From an uncultured Campylobacter sp. (lineage in GTDB: Bacteria; Campylobacterota; Campylobacteria; Campylobacterales; Campylobacteraceae): a DNA stretch of 8,322 nucleotides. Below are positions 1 to 5,790 of the stretch, one piece after another (position 1 is the stretch's first letter; every line of letters begins with the position of its first letter). Below the pieces are notes generated by a model, which worked only from the letters and a program-made list of their open reading frames with translations, searched no databases and was not told the DNA's origin. The stretch is from assembly GCF_938017615.1 (NCBI RefSeq), contig NZ_CALIJA010000206.1:1-8322 (forward strand), given 5' to 3'. The position numbers and the translations under genes are program-made.

Positions 1-593
1 TCTAAAGTATCATCGATGACGGAATATGCAAGCACTATGAGATTGTCGTTTATATAGCCGTCCGCATCGCCATTTCGAATCATTTCGTAGCATTCCTTAG
101 CCGAAGCGCAATGGTCTAAATTTTTAAATCCCTTGGTTTTGAAAAATTTCTCGGCTACTGTCGCATCGCCTTCGAATACGATCTTTTTATCATGAAGCTG
201 CGCGATATCGGTAAAAGCGTCGGCTTTACGCGTTAATACGCCCAAATTTACGGAGAGGTAGGGGATGGAGAAATCGATCTTTCTTTTTCGTTCGTTGGTG
301 ATGCTAAATAGACCGATCACCAAATCAAGCTTATTTGCCTCTAAAAATGGAATTCTATCATTTACGCTTAACGGGATGAACTCAATTTTGCCCTCTTTTT
401 TGCCGAAAATTTCTTTAGCAATAGCGTTTGCAAGATCGATTTCAAATCCTTCAAATTTGCCGCCATTAGACTCGCAAAGCGGCGGATGAGCATCGCGCAC
501 TCCGATGCGAATGACGCCGTTTTGTCTGATTTGATCTAGGCTATCTGCAAAAAGCGCCGCACAAAATAGAGCCGCTATAAAAAGTAGTTTCAT
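1..593 (-). CDS. CjaA-like periplasmic amino-acid-binding protein (paralog A), C-terminus cut by window edge
   Basis: Solute-binding protein of the SBP_bac_3 family, expected to capture an amino acid or similar small molecule in the periplasm for an ABC importer. The 197 codons present are open from ATG at 593 to the left edge; by comparison with its neighbour about 70 residues are missing. Residues 1-16 form a short signal peptide (MKLLF, hydrophobic core, ALFA before D17) with no lipobox, so the protein should be soluble and periplasmic. Family landmarks are IGVRD (30-34), FEGFEIDLANAIAK (47-60), ITNERKRKIDFS (98-109) and DNLIVLAYS (183-191). AAGGA lies 6 bases before ATG. About half of the residues match the protein at 688-1497 by eye, so the two are tandem paralogs. 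The pocket motifs differ: GLFSIT (94-99) and GDATVAE (142-148) stand where the neighbour has ATITIT and GSGTTAE, so the ligand may differ. No permease or ATPase gene is in view; they could lie beyond position 1. Confidence 0.9.
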   Translation of the reverse strand, partial: MKLLFIAALFCAALFADSLDQIRQNGVIRIGVRDAHPPLCESNGGKFEGFEIDLANAIAKEIFGKKEGKIEFIPLSVNDRIPFLEANKLDLVIGLFSITNERKRKIDFSIPYLSVNLGVLTRKADAFTDIAQLHDKKIVFEGDATVAEKFFKTKGFKNLDHCASAKECYEMIRNGDADGYINDNLIVLAYSVIDDTL

Positions 594-621
594 TTTATGT
601 CCTTAAAATGGGATTTCGCAT

Positions 622-638
622 ATTATCCGCTTATTATA
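622..638 (-). promoter_or_regulatory. Candidate -10 boxes for paralog A
   Basis: Read on the minus strand, a perfect TATAAT (638 to 633) is followed by GATAAT (627 to 622) in the 94-base gap between the two binding-protein genes. The second box sits in GGATAATAT, which also occurs upstream of paralog B, suggesting that the promoter was duplicated with the gene. No convincing -35 is seen, as is usual in Campylobacter. Read-through from the upstream gene is also possible. Confidence 0.4.
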
Positions 639-687
639 AATGATGTTTTAGTCGAAGGCGTTAGATAAAACACTGCTAAATTCCGTC

Positions 688-1497
688 CTAAAATATGGCA
701 TAGAGCCCATCTAGTAAGAAATATTTTTTATCTGCAGCGCCTTGATAAAATGGCTTGAAAGTTTCATCATAAGAACGTTCGAAAAAGCCTTGTTTACTAA
801 GTGTAACAAGCTCTTTATTTATCAGATCAAGCAATTCGGTATTGCCTTTGCGCACTCCGATGCCTAAGAATTCCGGATTGCCTAGATTTTGGATTGCTAC
901 TTCTAAATTGTCGTCGATAATGGAATAAGCTAGTACAATGAGATTATCGTTAACGTAAGCATCGGCTTTGCCTTGCTTAAGCATATCATAGCATTCGGTA
1001 GTAATGGAGCAATGGATTAGATTGTGGATTTTATTTTTATACAAAAAATTTTCTGCCGTAGTCCCGCTACCCTCTACTAGGACCTTTTTGTTTGAAAGAT
1101 CGTCTATACTTTTGATGCCGTCGCTTTTACGTGTCAAAACTCCCAAACTCATCGAAAAATATGGATAAGAAAAGTCGATTTGCCTTTTTCTATCTTGCGT
1201 TATCGTGATGGTCGCGACTGCAAGATCTACCTTATCGTTTTGTAATGCAGAGATCCTATCGCTGGCATTTAAAGGGACGAACTCGACTTTACCGCGCTTA
1301 TCACCGAATATGCTCTTAGCTATAGCATCTGCAAGGTTGATTTCAAAGCCTTCGAAATTACCACTTTTTTCATCACTAAAAGGTGGCCTACCATCACGAA
1401 CACCGATTTTAACGACTCCGGCAGATCTGATCTGCTCCAAACTGCCCGCAAAAACACTGCTGCAAAGTGCAAAAATAATGCAAAAAAGTAGCTTCAT
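688..1497 (-). CDS. CjaA-like periplasmic amino-acid-binding protein (paralog B)
   Basis: Complete 269-residue SBP_bac_3 protein, usual length for the family, predicted to bind an amino acid in the periplasm for ABC import. The signal peptide is residues 1-17 (MKLLF..., SVFA before G18) with no proper lipobox, unlike the lipoprotein CjaA of C. jejuni. Landmarks are IGVRDGRPPF (31-40), FEGFEINLADAIA (48-60), the ligand-contact motif ATITIT (95-100) followed by DRKRQIDFS (102-110), GSGTTAE (143-149), DNLIVLAYS (184-192), and a CjaA-type C-terminal part with GFFERSYDETFKP (237-249). The cysteine-binding protein CjaA is the closest family member I recognise, but the ligand cannot be fixed from sequence. 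Cys163 and Cys169 are conserved in paralog A and could form a disulfide. The start is supported by AAAGGA 6 bases before ATG. It precedes paralog A with a 94-base gap. Confidence 0.93.
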   Translation of the reverse strand: MKLLFCIIFALCSSVFAGSLEQIRSAGVVKIGVRDGRPPFSDEKSGNFEGFEINLADAIAKSIFGDKRGKVEFVPLNASDRISALQNDKVDLAVATITITQDRKRQIDFSYPYFSMSLGVLTRKSDGIKSIDDLSNKKVLVEGSGTTAENFLYKNKIHNLIHCSITTECYDMLKQGKADAYVNDNLIVLAYSIIDDNLEVAIQNLGNPEFLGIGVRKGNTELLDLINKELVTLSKQGFFERSYDETFKPFYQGAADKKYFLLDGLYAIF

Positions 1498-1523
1498 AAA
1501 CTATCCTTTTCTTAAAATTTAAT

Positions 1524-1529
1524 ATTATC
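1524..1529 (-). promoter_or_regulatory. Candidate -10 box for paralog B
   Basis: On the minus strand GATAAT (1529 to 1524), within GGATAATAT, lies 26 bases before the ATG at 1497, giving a predicted leader of about 18 bases that contains AAAGGA. The same GGATAATAT occurs before paralog A. No -35 is recognisable. Confidence 0.4.
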
Positions 1530-1910
1530 CCTTAGATATTGCGTGATTTTACCCTAAAATAGTTAAACATAACTTCAATTACATAATACAGATTGCTAAA
1601 TCGGCAGTAAGTGAACGAGATTAGAATTTAAGAAACGATAGATAAATTTTATGAAGTGAAATTTAGCCGTAGCGAAATGTGGCGCAGGAAAGTATAAGCT
1701 TTGATTAAAATTTATATATCGTAATTTACGGTGCAGTTTTTGCTGTATTGGCATAGAATTTTAATTTGGAATTCATCCATCGTACCTGCTTGCTTTTCGA
1801 GCTGGAATTTTTACGTCTTGCCTACGTGCCGCATATTTTGCAATAAAATTTTAAAATTTGCTTGGATCATAATGCTTTTTTGCGTTATAGAATTTTATGG
1901 TATTTTAAAA
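1530..1910. other. Gap without a credible intact gene
   Basis: AT-rich spacer between the promoter of the binding-protein gene and the 3' end of the gene at 1911, with a less AT-rich stretch around 1770-1850. On the minus strand, 1870 to 1712 reads as 19 codons from an ATG, one TAA (1811-1813), then 32 further codons to a TAA; the peptide after the stop looks protein-like (KFQLEKQAGTMDEFQ...). There is no clear ribosome site before the ATG. The plus strand is open from GTG 1731 but also lacks a ribosome site. The area may be a decayed gene, a conserved intergenic element or plain spacer; I cannot decide. A 14-base palindrome AAATTTTAAAATTT lies at about 1847-1860 and is too AT-rich to be called a terminator. 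Confidence 0.4.
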
Positions 1911-2414
1911 CTATTTTTCGCCGACTTCTACGATTTTGCTTAGCACGTATTGTTCTAGCTCGCGTCTAGGCACGTCGTTTTTGAGCGCTTCGTTGTAGAT
2001 GTTTTCGACTATGCGGCTGTATTTTTCGTAAGGGAAGTAGAGGAAATGGTTCGCCCAAGCGCGTTTGATGAGCTCGTGGGTTAGCTTTTTTCTAGCCCAC
2101 GCCTTAAAGCAATCAAAGCCGATAAAAACCGCCGACGTCGCTATGATCGTAAATAAAATGGAGAAGTGAAAGTCGATCTTTTCAAACATCGCGTGCGTCA
2201 GCGTTATCAAAAACATAACGCAGACGAATGCGAAGCAAGCGAAGATAACGTAGGATTTGCCGTAGTTAAATTTAAAATTTAGCTTCGAAGGATCGACGAG
2301 CATCCCGTCGTTAAACTCGGCGTTGGCTTCGAGCAAATCACGGAAAAGCACGGGTTTATGCGACACATGAAACATAATTTCTAAAAGCCTATCTTTAAAA
2401 TTTGATTTATCCAT
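1911..2414 (-). CDS. Two-membrane-segment protein of unknown function
   Basis: A 167-residue protein I do not recognise. Residues 1-52 are mostly hydrophilic and start with MDKSNFKDRLLEIMF. Two hydrophobic segments follow, about 54-74 (VIFACFAFVCVMFLITL) and 83-102 (HFSILFTIIATSAVFIGF), then a basic stretch ARKK (107-110) and a charged C-terminal part of about 60 residues (NHFLYFPYEKYSRIVENIY, RRELEQYV). The simplest topology is a membrane hairpin with both ends in the cytoplasm. The start is well supported: AAGGGA lies 5 bases before ATG and a perfect TATAAT lies 24 bases upstream. It is monocistronic by layout, with a gap of over 400 bases downstream, and diverges from the aminotransferase gene at 2498. 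Its base composition and codon use look native. Confidence 0.8.
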   Translation of the reverse strand: MDKSNFKDRLLEIMFHVSHKPVLFRDLLEANAEFNDGMLVDPSKLNFKFNYGKSYVIFACFAFVCVMFLITLTHAMFEKIDFHFSILFTIIATSAVFIGFDCFKAWARKKLTHELIKRAWANHFLYFPYEKYSRIVENIYNEALKNDVPRRELEQYVLSKIVEVGEK

Positions 2415-2438
2415 CGGGTTCCCTTCGATTTTTGCGGC

Positions 2439-2448
2439 ATTATATCTT
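2439..2448 (-). promoter_or_regulatory. Promoter (-10) for the gene at 1911-2414
   Basis: Minus-strand AAGATATAAT (2448 to 2439) contains a perfect TATAAT (2444 to 2439), placing the transcript start near 2432 and giving a leader of about 18 bases with AAGGGA in it. It shares the extended form AAGATAWAAT with the divergent promoter at 2464 and with the one at 8095-8104. Confidence 0.6.
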
Positions 2449-2469
2449 AAATTAAATTGTTATAAGATA
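2443..2469. repeat. Inverted repeat spanning two divergent -10 regions
   Basis: TATCTTA (2443-2449) and TAAGATA (2463-2469) are perfect 7-base arms separated by 13 bases. Each arm overlaps the extended -10 of one of the two divergent promoters. The symmetry may simply result from both promoters using TAAGATAWAAT, or it may serve as an operator. Confidence 0.5.
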
Positions 2470-2473
2470 AAAT
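2464..2473 (+). promoter_or_regulatory. Promoter (-10) for the aminotransferase gene
   Basis: AAGATAAAAT holds TAAAAT (2468-2473, five of six matches to TATAAT). The predicted start near 2480 gives a leader of about 18 bases that contains AAGGAGA (2487-2493), 4 bases before ATG 2498. Confidence 0.55.
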
Positions 2474-2497
2474 GGTGCGAAATTTCAAGGAGAGATT

Positions 2498-3376
2498 ATG
2501 TTTGAAATCAGCGGAATGAGCGGCGACGAGATAGTTTATATTAACGGCAAATTTTGCAAAGCCAAAGAGGCTGCGATAAGCCCTTTTGATCGCGGTTTCG
2601 TGCTTGGAGACGGCATCTATGAAGTAGCACCCGTGGTAAATTCTAAAATTTGCGACAGAGCGGATTTTTGGGAGCGCTTTGAGCGTAGCGCCGCGCAGAT
2701 CGAGCTGAAAATTCCATATTCTCGCGAAAAATATGAGGAAATTTTATATGAGCTCATCGCGCAGGACGGCGTGAGCGAGGGCGCTTTCTACACTCAGATC
2801 ACAAGAGGTGCCGCGATGCGCGATTTTGACTACGTCCGCGGCATAGAGCCTAGCGTCTTTGCTTTCGTCTATCATACGCAAATTTTTGATAATCCGCTCG
2901 CAAAAGAGGGGATCGAGATCGTAAGCCTGCCCGAGATCCGCTGGCATAGGCGCGATATAAAATCGATCTCGCTTTTAGCTCAGTGCATCTTAAAGCACGA
3001 GGCCCACAGGGCGGGCGCTTATGAGTGCTTTTTGATCGAGGACGGGCTCGTTACCGAGTGTTCGAGCTCCAGCGCATTTATCATCAAAGATGACGTCCTT
3101 ATCACGCGACCGCTTTCAAACGACATACTACCGGGCATCCGCCGCAAGGTGATCTTAGGCCTTGCCGAGCAGGCGGGGCTTCGTGTAGAGCAGCGGGCGT
3201 TTGGAATGAGCGAGGTTTATGAGGCCGATGAGGCCTTTATCAGCGCGGCGACGCTGATGGTGCTGCCGATCGTAAAAGCAGACGGCAGAGCGATCGGCGG
3301 CGGTGCGGTCGGTAAATACGTACCGCGCCTGCGCGAGATGTATGCTGCGCGGCTAAGAGGCGAAGCGGGACTGTAA
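2498..3376 (+). CDS. dat: D-amino-acid (D-alanine-type) transaminase, PLP fold type IV
   Basis: Cytoplasmic class IV aminotransferase of 292 residues, close in length and pattern to Bacillus D-alanine aminotransferase, which transfers amino groups between D-alanine or D-glutamate and 2-oxo acids using PLP. Visible landmarks are FDRGFVLGDGIYEV (30-43), TRG (102-104), the PLP-lysine segment RWHRRDIKSISLL with Lys155, KHEAHRAGAYE (166-176), TECSSSS (186-192) with Glu187 expected to contact the PLP ring nitrogen, and LPGIRR (211-216) for phosphate binding. The R-x-H pair that clamps the substrate carboxylate in the Bacillus enzyme aligns with Arg108-Asp-Phe110, so the histidine appears lost and substrate choice may differ. 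Branched-chain aminotransferase and aminodeoxychorismate lyase are relatives, but the D-alanine type fits best. Strong AAGGAGA ribosome site; monocistronic, diverging from the gene at 1911 and converging on the gene at 3423. Confidence 0.87.
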   Translation: MFEISGMSGDEIVYINGKFCKAKEAAISPFDRGFVLGDGIYEVAPVVNSKICDRADFWERFERSAAQIELKIPYSREKYEEILYELIAQDGVSEGAFYTQITRGAAMRDFDYVRGIEPSVFAFVYHTQIFDNPLAKEGIEIVSLPEIRWHRRDIKSISLLAQCILKHEAHRAGAYECFLIEDGLVTECSSSSAFIIKDDVLITRPLSNDILPGIRRKVILGLAEQAGLRVEQRAFGMSEVYEADEAFISAATLMVLPIVKADGRAIGGGAVGKYVPRLREMYAARLRGEAGL

Positions 3377-3392
3377 TAGAGCGGTCAAATTT

Positions 3393-3420
3393 AGCCCGTT
3401 AAATTTAAATTATGCGGGCT
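3393..3420. terminator. Candidate bidirectional terminator
   Basis: In the 46-base spacer between two convergent stop codons, AGCCCG (3393-3398) pairs with CGGGCT (3415-3420) around an AT-rich 16-base loop. The stem is flanked by AAATTT on the left (3387-3392) and by TTAAATTTT on the right, so U-rich tracts exist for either direction, though neither is a clean T run. Confidence 0.5.
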
Positions 3421-3422
3421 GA

Positions 3423-4388
3423 TTAAATTTTGCTTTCTAGCTCGCCGGTTATGCGGCCCAGCTCGCTTACTAATTCTAAAATTTCAGCCAGTTCGTATTG
3501 ATGAGCATACGCCGTTCCGGTTGTTGGAGGTATGCTAAATAGCTCTGTTTCGAAGCGATTCGGCGCGCCGTTTAGAAATAGGTAAAATTTATTATCCATA
3601 AATGCCGCACTGATGCTAAATTTATAATAGTATCGCTTCAGCTCATTTAGTCGCTCCATCAACGTAGGCGTCAATAGATAGCGAGCTTCGACCTTGTCGT
3701 CAGCAAACACGCGAAATTCGCTATTAAAAACGACGTTGTCCATTAGCTCCTTCTCGCCTAAAATTTTTGTATTTAGCTCGCGGCTCGCCAAGATGGTTTT
3801 GGCGTAAAATCTCTTGCCGAATTCGCATATCAGCACGCTGCCGCTAAAATCCATATACGCATCATATAAGCTCATCGCAAGCGAAGCTAGCTTCACATAA
3901 GTATTGTCTATGCCCAGATCGTAGTTCTTTTTGATTCTAATCGCCTCGCTGAGGCTAAATTTTACCCCATCCCATTCGCCTTTTATATCATCCTCGCTGA
4001 TAAAATCGGAGTTTGCAAAGATCCCCGCTCGTCTGAATTCCTTCGCGCTTATGCCGCGACCTGGCGAATAAGTAAGCTGCGGATATGCCTGTGAGATCGC
4101 CGTGCGCACCAAAACTTTTTTGTAAAACAGTTTATATTCATAAGCGGCGCCTGTAATGTCGTCGTAAATATAAGCAACGTAACAAATTAAAAGCACCGCG
4201 TATACAAGATAGACTTCGATCATCTTGTAATCCGTATCATCGTCTGTTTTAAATACCGCATCGATCGAAAACATCACTATAAACGGAAACAGATACAAAA
4301 ATGCTATCTTGGCATAGATCATCACTACCTTGCAAATGCACTTTTTTTGTTTGGCTCTACTTAGCGCTATCGCTTTGTCTAGTTGCAT
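3423..4388 (-). CDS. DUF3137 family membrane protein
   Basis: A 321-residue protein of the DUF3137 type, function unknown. The N-terminus is basic (RAKQKKCICK, 11-20), followed by two hydrophobic segments at about 23-43 and 58-75, then a large soluble part that is probably cytoplasmic. Features I associate with the family are YEYKLFYKK (83-91), SDFISEDDIKGEWDGVKFS (127-145), FSGSVLICEFGKRF (181-194) and the stretch FRVFADDKVEARYLLTP (225-241) continuing into MERLNELKRYYYK. The family assignment rests on these patterns and not on a search. The gene directly follows the helicase: 8 bases separate the helicase stop from this ATG, and AAGGA of its ribosome site overlaps that stop codon, so translation is probably coupled. 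A functional link to the helicase is only suggested by this layout. Confidence 0.8.
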   Translation of the reverse strand: MQLDKAIALSRAKQKKCICKVVMIYAKIAFLYLFPFIVMFSIDAVFKTDDDTDYKMIEVYLVYAVLLICYVAYIYDDITGAAYEYKLFYKKVLVRTAISQAYPQLTYSPGRGISAKEFRRAGIFANSDFISEDDIKGEWDGVKFSLSEAIRIKKNYDLGIDNTYVKLASLAMSLYDAYMDFSGSVLICEFGKRFYAKTILASRELNTKILGEKELMDNVVFNSEFRVFADDKVEARYLLTPTLMERLNELKRYYYKFSISAAFMDNKFYLFLNGAPNRFETELFSIPPTTGTAYAHQYELAEILELVSELGRITGELESKI

Positions 4389-4393
4389 ACGTT

Positions 4394-4399
4394 TCCTTA
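4394..4399 (-). promoter_or_regulatory. Ribosome site overlapping the helicase stop codon
   Basis: On the minus strand TAAGGA (4399 to 4394) contains the helicase stop TAA and the Shine-Dalgarno core AAGGA, 5 bases before the ATG of the DUF3137 gene. This arrangement favours coupled translation from one mRNA. Confidence 0.7.
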
Positions 4400-5734
4400 A
4401 ATTTTTTGATCCGAAATTTTATAAAATTCGTTCTCTTGATAAAATTTCACTACGGCTTCATCCGCACTTGCGTTGCGCTGCAAATACCGCAGCAAAGGCT
4501 CTGTGCGCGTATATATCACCCCGAGCCCCGCAAGGCTCGTCGCGCGCGAAAGCGCCACATAGAGCTGTCCTTTGGCAAAGATCCTGTCGATGTCGCAAAT
4601 GAGCTGCGGAATGCTCATGCCTTGGGATTTGTGGATCGTGATGGCGTATGCGAGCTTGAGCGGGAACTGATAATACCGCGCCAGCACGATCTGCTCGGCA
4701 TCCGCGCCGCTTGCGGCGATCTCGCTTAGTTCGTATGTTTGCAGCTGCACACGGCTTAGCATGCCCGAAGGTTTTTTTACGACCACGCTTTCGATCTCGC
4801 CGCCGGAGCTTTTTTCGATCTTTTCGACGACGCCTTGCTCGCCATTGAAAAACTCACCGCTTTTGTTTGCGGTAAACAGCACCTTTGCGCCCTCTTTCAG
4901 CGTCAGACTTTGCGGCGTATTTAGTGAGGCGATCCATTTTTGAATTTTCTGCTCGCTCACTCCGCTTTGCAGCGCTTCATAAACGCCCTCAAAGCTGCTC
5001 TGCGGCGCATTAAGCTTGGCTAGTCTGGCGCTATTTATCGCATCCACCTCGGCGTTTCGGCCCGAGATTATCGTAGCGTTCGGCTCAGCTCGTGCGGCAT
5101 CGATGAGCAAAGATCGCATCAGCTCCGCCGTCTGCTCGCTTGGGGTGCCGAGCCGCAGCTCGCAAAGCAGACGGTATAGCGCCGCATCTGCAGTGCGCTT
5201 AGAGCCTATCATCTCGACGTAAAAAAACTCGCACTGCCTCCACGCGTAGGAGCCGAAGGCGTAATCCGAGTCGCTAAATAGGCTCGCGCGCGGCGCGCTC
5301 TCGCCCTCTTTGCGTACCGGCGGAAGCTGATAAAAATCGCCCGTAACGAGCAGCCGTCCATTAAATTTAGAATTTGAAATTCTAAGATAGATCATCTCGA
5401 AAAGCTCGGCGCCGATCATTGAAATTTCATCGATCACGATGAGATCCGCGAGGGCTAAAATTTTTCGCAGCTCACTTAGCTTGCCGCTTTGTTTGCGATC
5501 GAAGCTTTTTAACTCCTCGTGGTTTTTGCAAATGCCGAAGCGAAAGAAGCTATGCACGGTCACGCCGCCGATCTCTACGGCGCTGATGCCGGTGCTGCCG
5601 AGTACGATGACGAGCTTGCCGCGAGCGCGGTAATCCTTGATGAGCTCTTTTATTACGTAGCTTTTGCCTACGCCTGCGCCGCCCGTGATGAAAATATTGC
5701 GATCTTTTAGCTTTTGGATGATGAAATTTATCAA
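4397..5734 (-). CDS. PIF1-family DNA helicase (SF1B)
   Basis: ATP-dependent 5'-3' DNA helicase of the PIF1/RecD-like superfamily 1B, 445 residues, cytoplasmic. Motifs in order: Walker A GGAGVGKS (18-25), motif Ia STGISAVEIGGVTVHSFF (47-64), Walker B LIVIDEISMIGAELFE (98-113) with Asp102-Glu103, motif III TGDFYQLPPV (131-140), the sensor arginine region around Arg180, NGEQGVVEKIE (297-307), and the C-terminal motifs AYAITIHKSQGMS (362-374) and YVALSRATSLAGL (392-404) with Arg397 as likely arginine finger. DEISM and GDFYQLPPV are the usual PIF1 signatures. Motif IV reads GSKR where PIF1 proteins usually have FRQ. The start is TTG (plus-strand CAA at 5732-5734), supported by AGGA 7 bases upstream and a perfect TATAAT 23 bases upstream. 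It is first in a two-gene operon with the DUF3137 gene. Family members act on replication stress, recombination or G-quadruplexes; the specific role here is unknown. Confidence 0.9.
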   Translation of the reverse strand: MINFIIQKLKDRNIFITGGAGVGKSYVIKELIKDYRARGKLVIVLGSTGISAVEIGGVTVHSFFRFGICKNHEELKSFDRKQSGKLSELRKILALADLIVIDEISMIGAELFEMIYLRISNSKFNGRLLVTGDFYQLPPVRKEGESAPRASLFSDSDYAFGSYAWRQCEFFYVEMIGSKRTADAALYRLLCELRLGTPSEQTAELMRSLLIDAARAEPNATIISGRNAEVDAINSARLAKLNAPQSSFEGVYEALQSGVSEQKIQKWIASLNTPQSLTLKEGAKVLFTANKSGEFFNGEQGVVEKIEKSSGGEIESVVVKKPSGMLSRVQLQTYELSEIAASGADAEQIVLARYYQFPLKLAYAITIHKSQGMSIPQLICDIDRIFAKGQLYVALSRATSLAGLGVIYTRTEPLLRYLQRNASADEAVVKFYQENEFYKISDQKI

Positions 5735-5747
5735 GTTTTTTCCTATT

Positions 5748-5770
5748 TTTTGGCAAAATTATAGCCAAAA
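5748..5770. repeat. Inverted repeat over the helicase promoter
   Basis: TTTTGGC (5748-5754) and GCCAAAA (5764-5770) are perfect 7-base arms around a 9-base centre that holds the helicase -10 box. It lies in the 56-base gap between two divergent TTG starts and is a candidate operator. Confidence 0.5.
5758..5763 (-). promoter_or_regulatory. Promoter (-10) for the helicase operon
   Basis: Perfect TATAAT on the minus strand (5763 to 5758), 23 bases before the TTG start, with a predicted leader of about 17 bases containing AGGA. The T- and A-rich flanks fit a Campylobacter sigma-70 promoter. The plus-strand promoter for the lipoprotein must overlap it, but I cannot place that one with confidence. 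Confidence 0.6.
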
Positions 5771-5790
5771 TTTTTTAAAAGGCATTTTGT

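Noticed and set aside
644..672. TGTTTTA/TAAAACA inverted repeat between the two binding-protein genes as a terminator
   Set aside because: The 7-base stem has one G-C pair and a 15-base loop and no T run follows; such a structure is expected by chance in this AT-rich DNA.
1731..1943. Plus-strand frame of 70 codons from GTG
   Set aside because: No ribosome site, an extreme Cys/Trp/Phe content, and its end overlaps the 3' end of the well-supported minus-strand gene at 1911.
4301..4729. Plus-strand open frames opposite the helicase and DUF3137 genes
   Set aside because: They are antisense shadows of genes with clear domain motifs and have no ribosome site or plausible product.
3423..5734. Helicase plus membrane protein as an anti-phage defence system
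   Set aside because: There is no nuclease, toxin or sensor partner, no mobile-element marks nearby, and PIF1-like helicases are common in this group; evidence is too thin for that claim.
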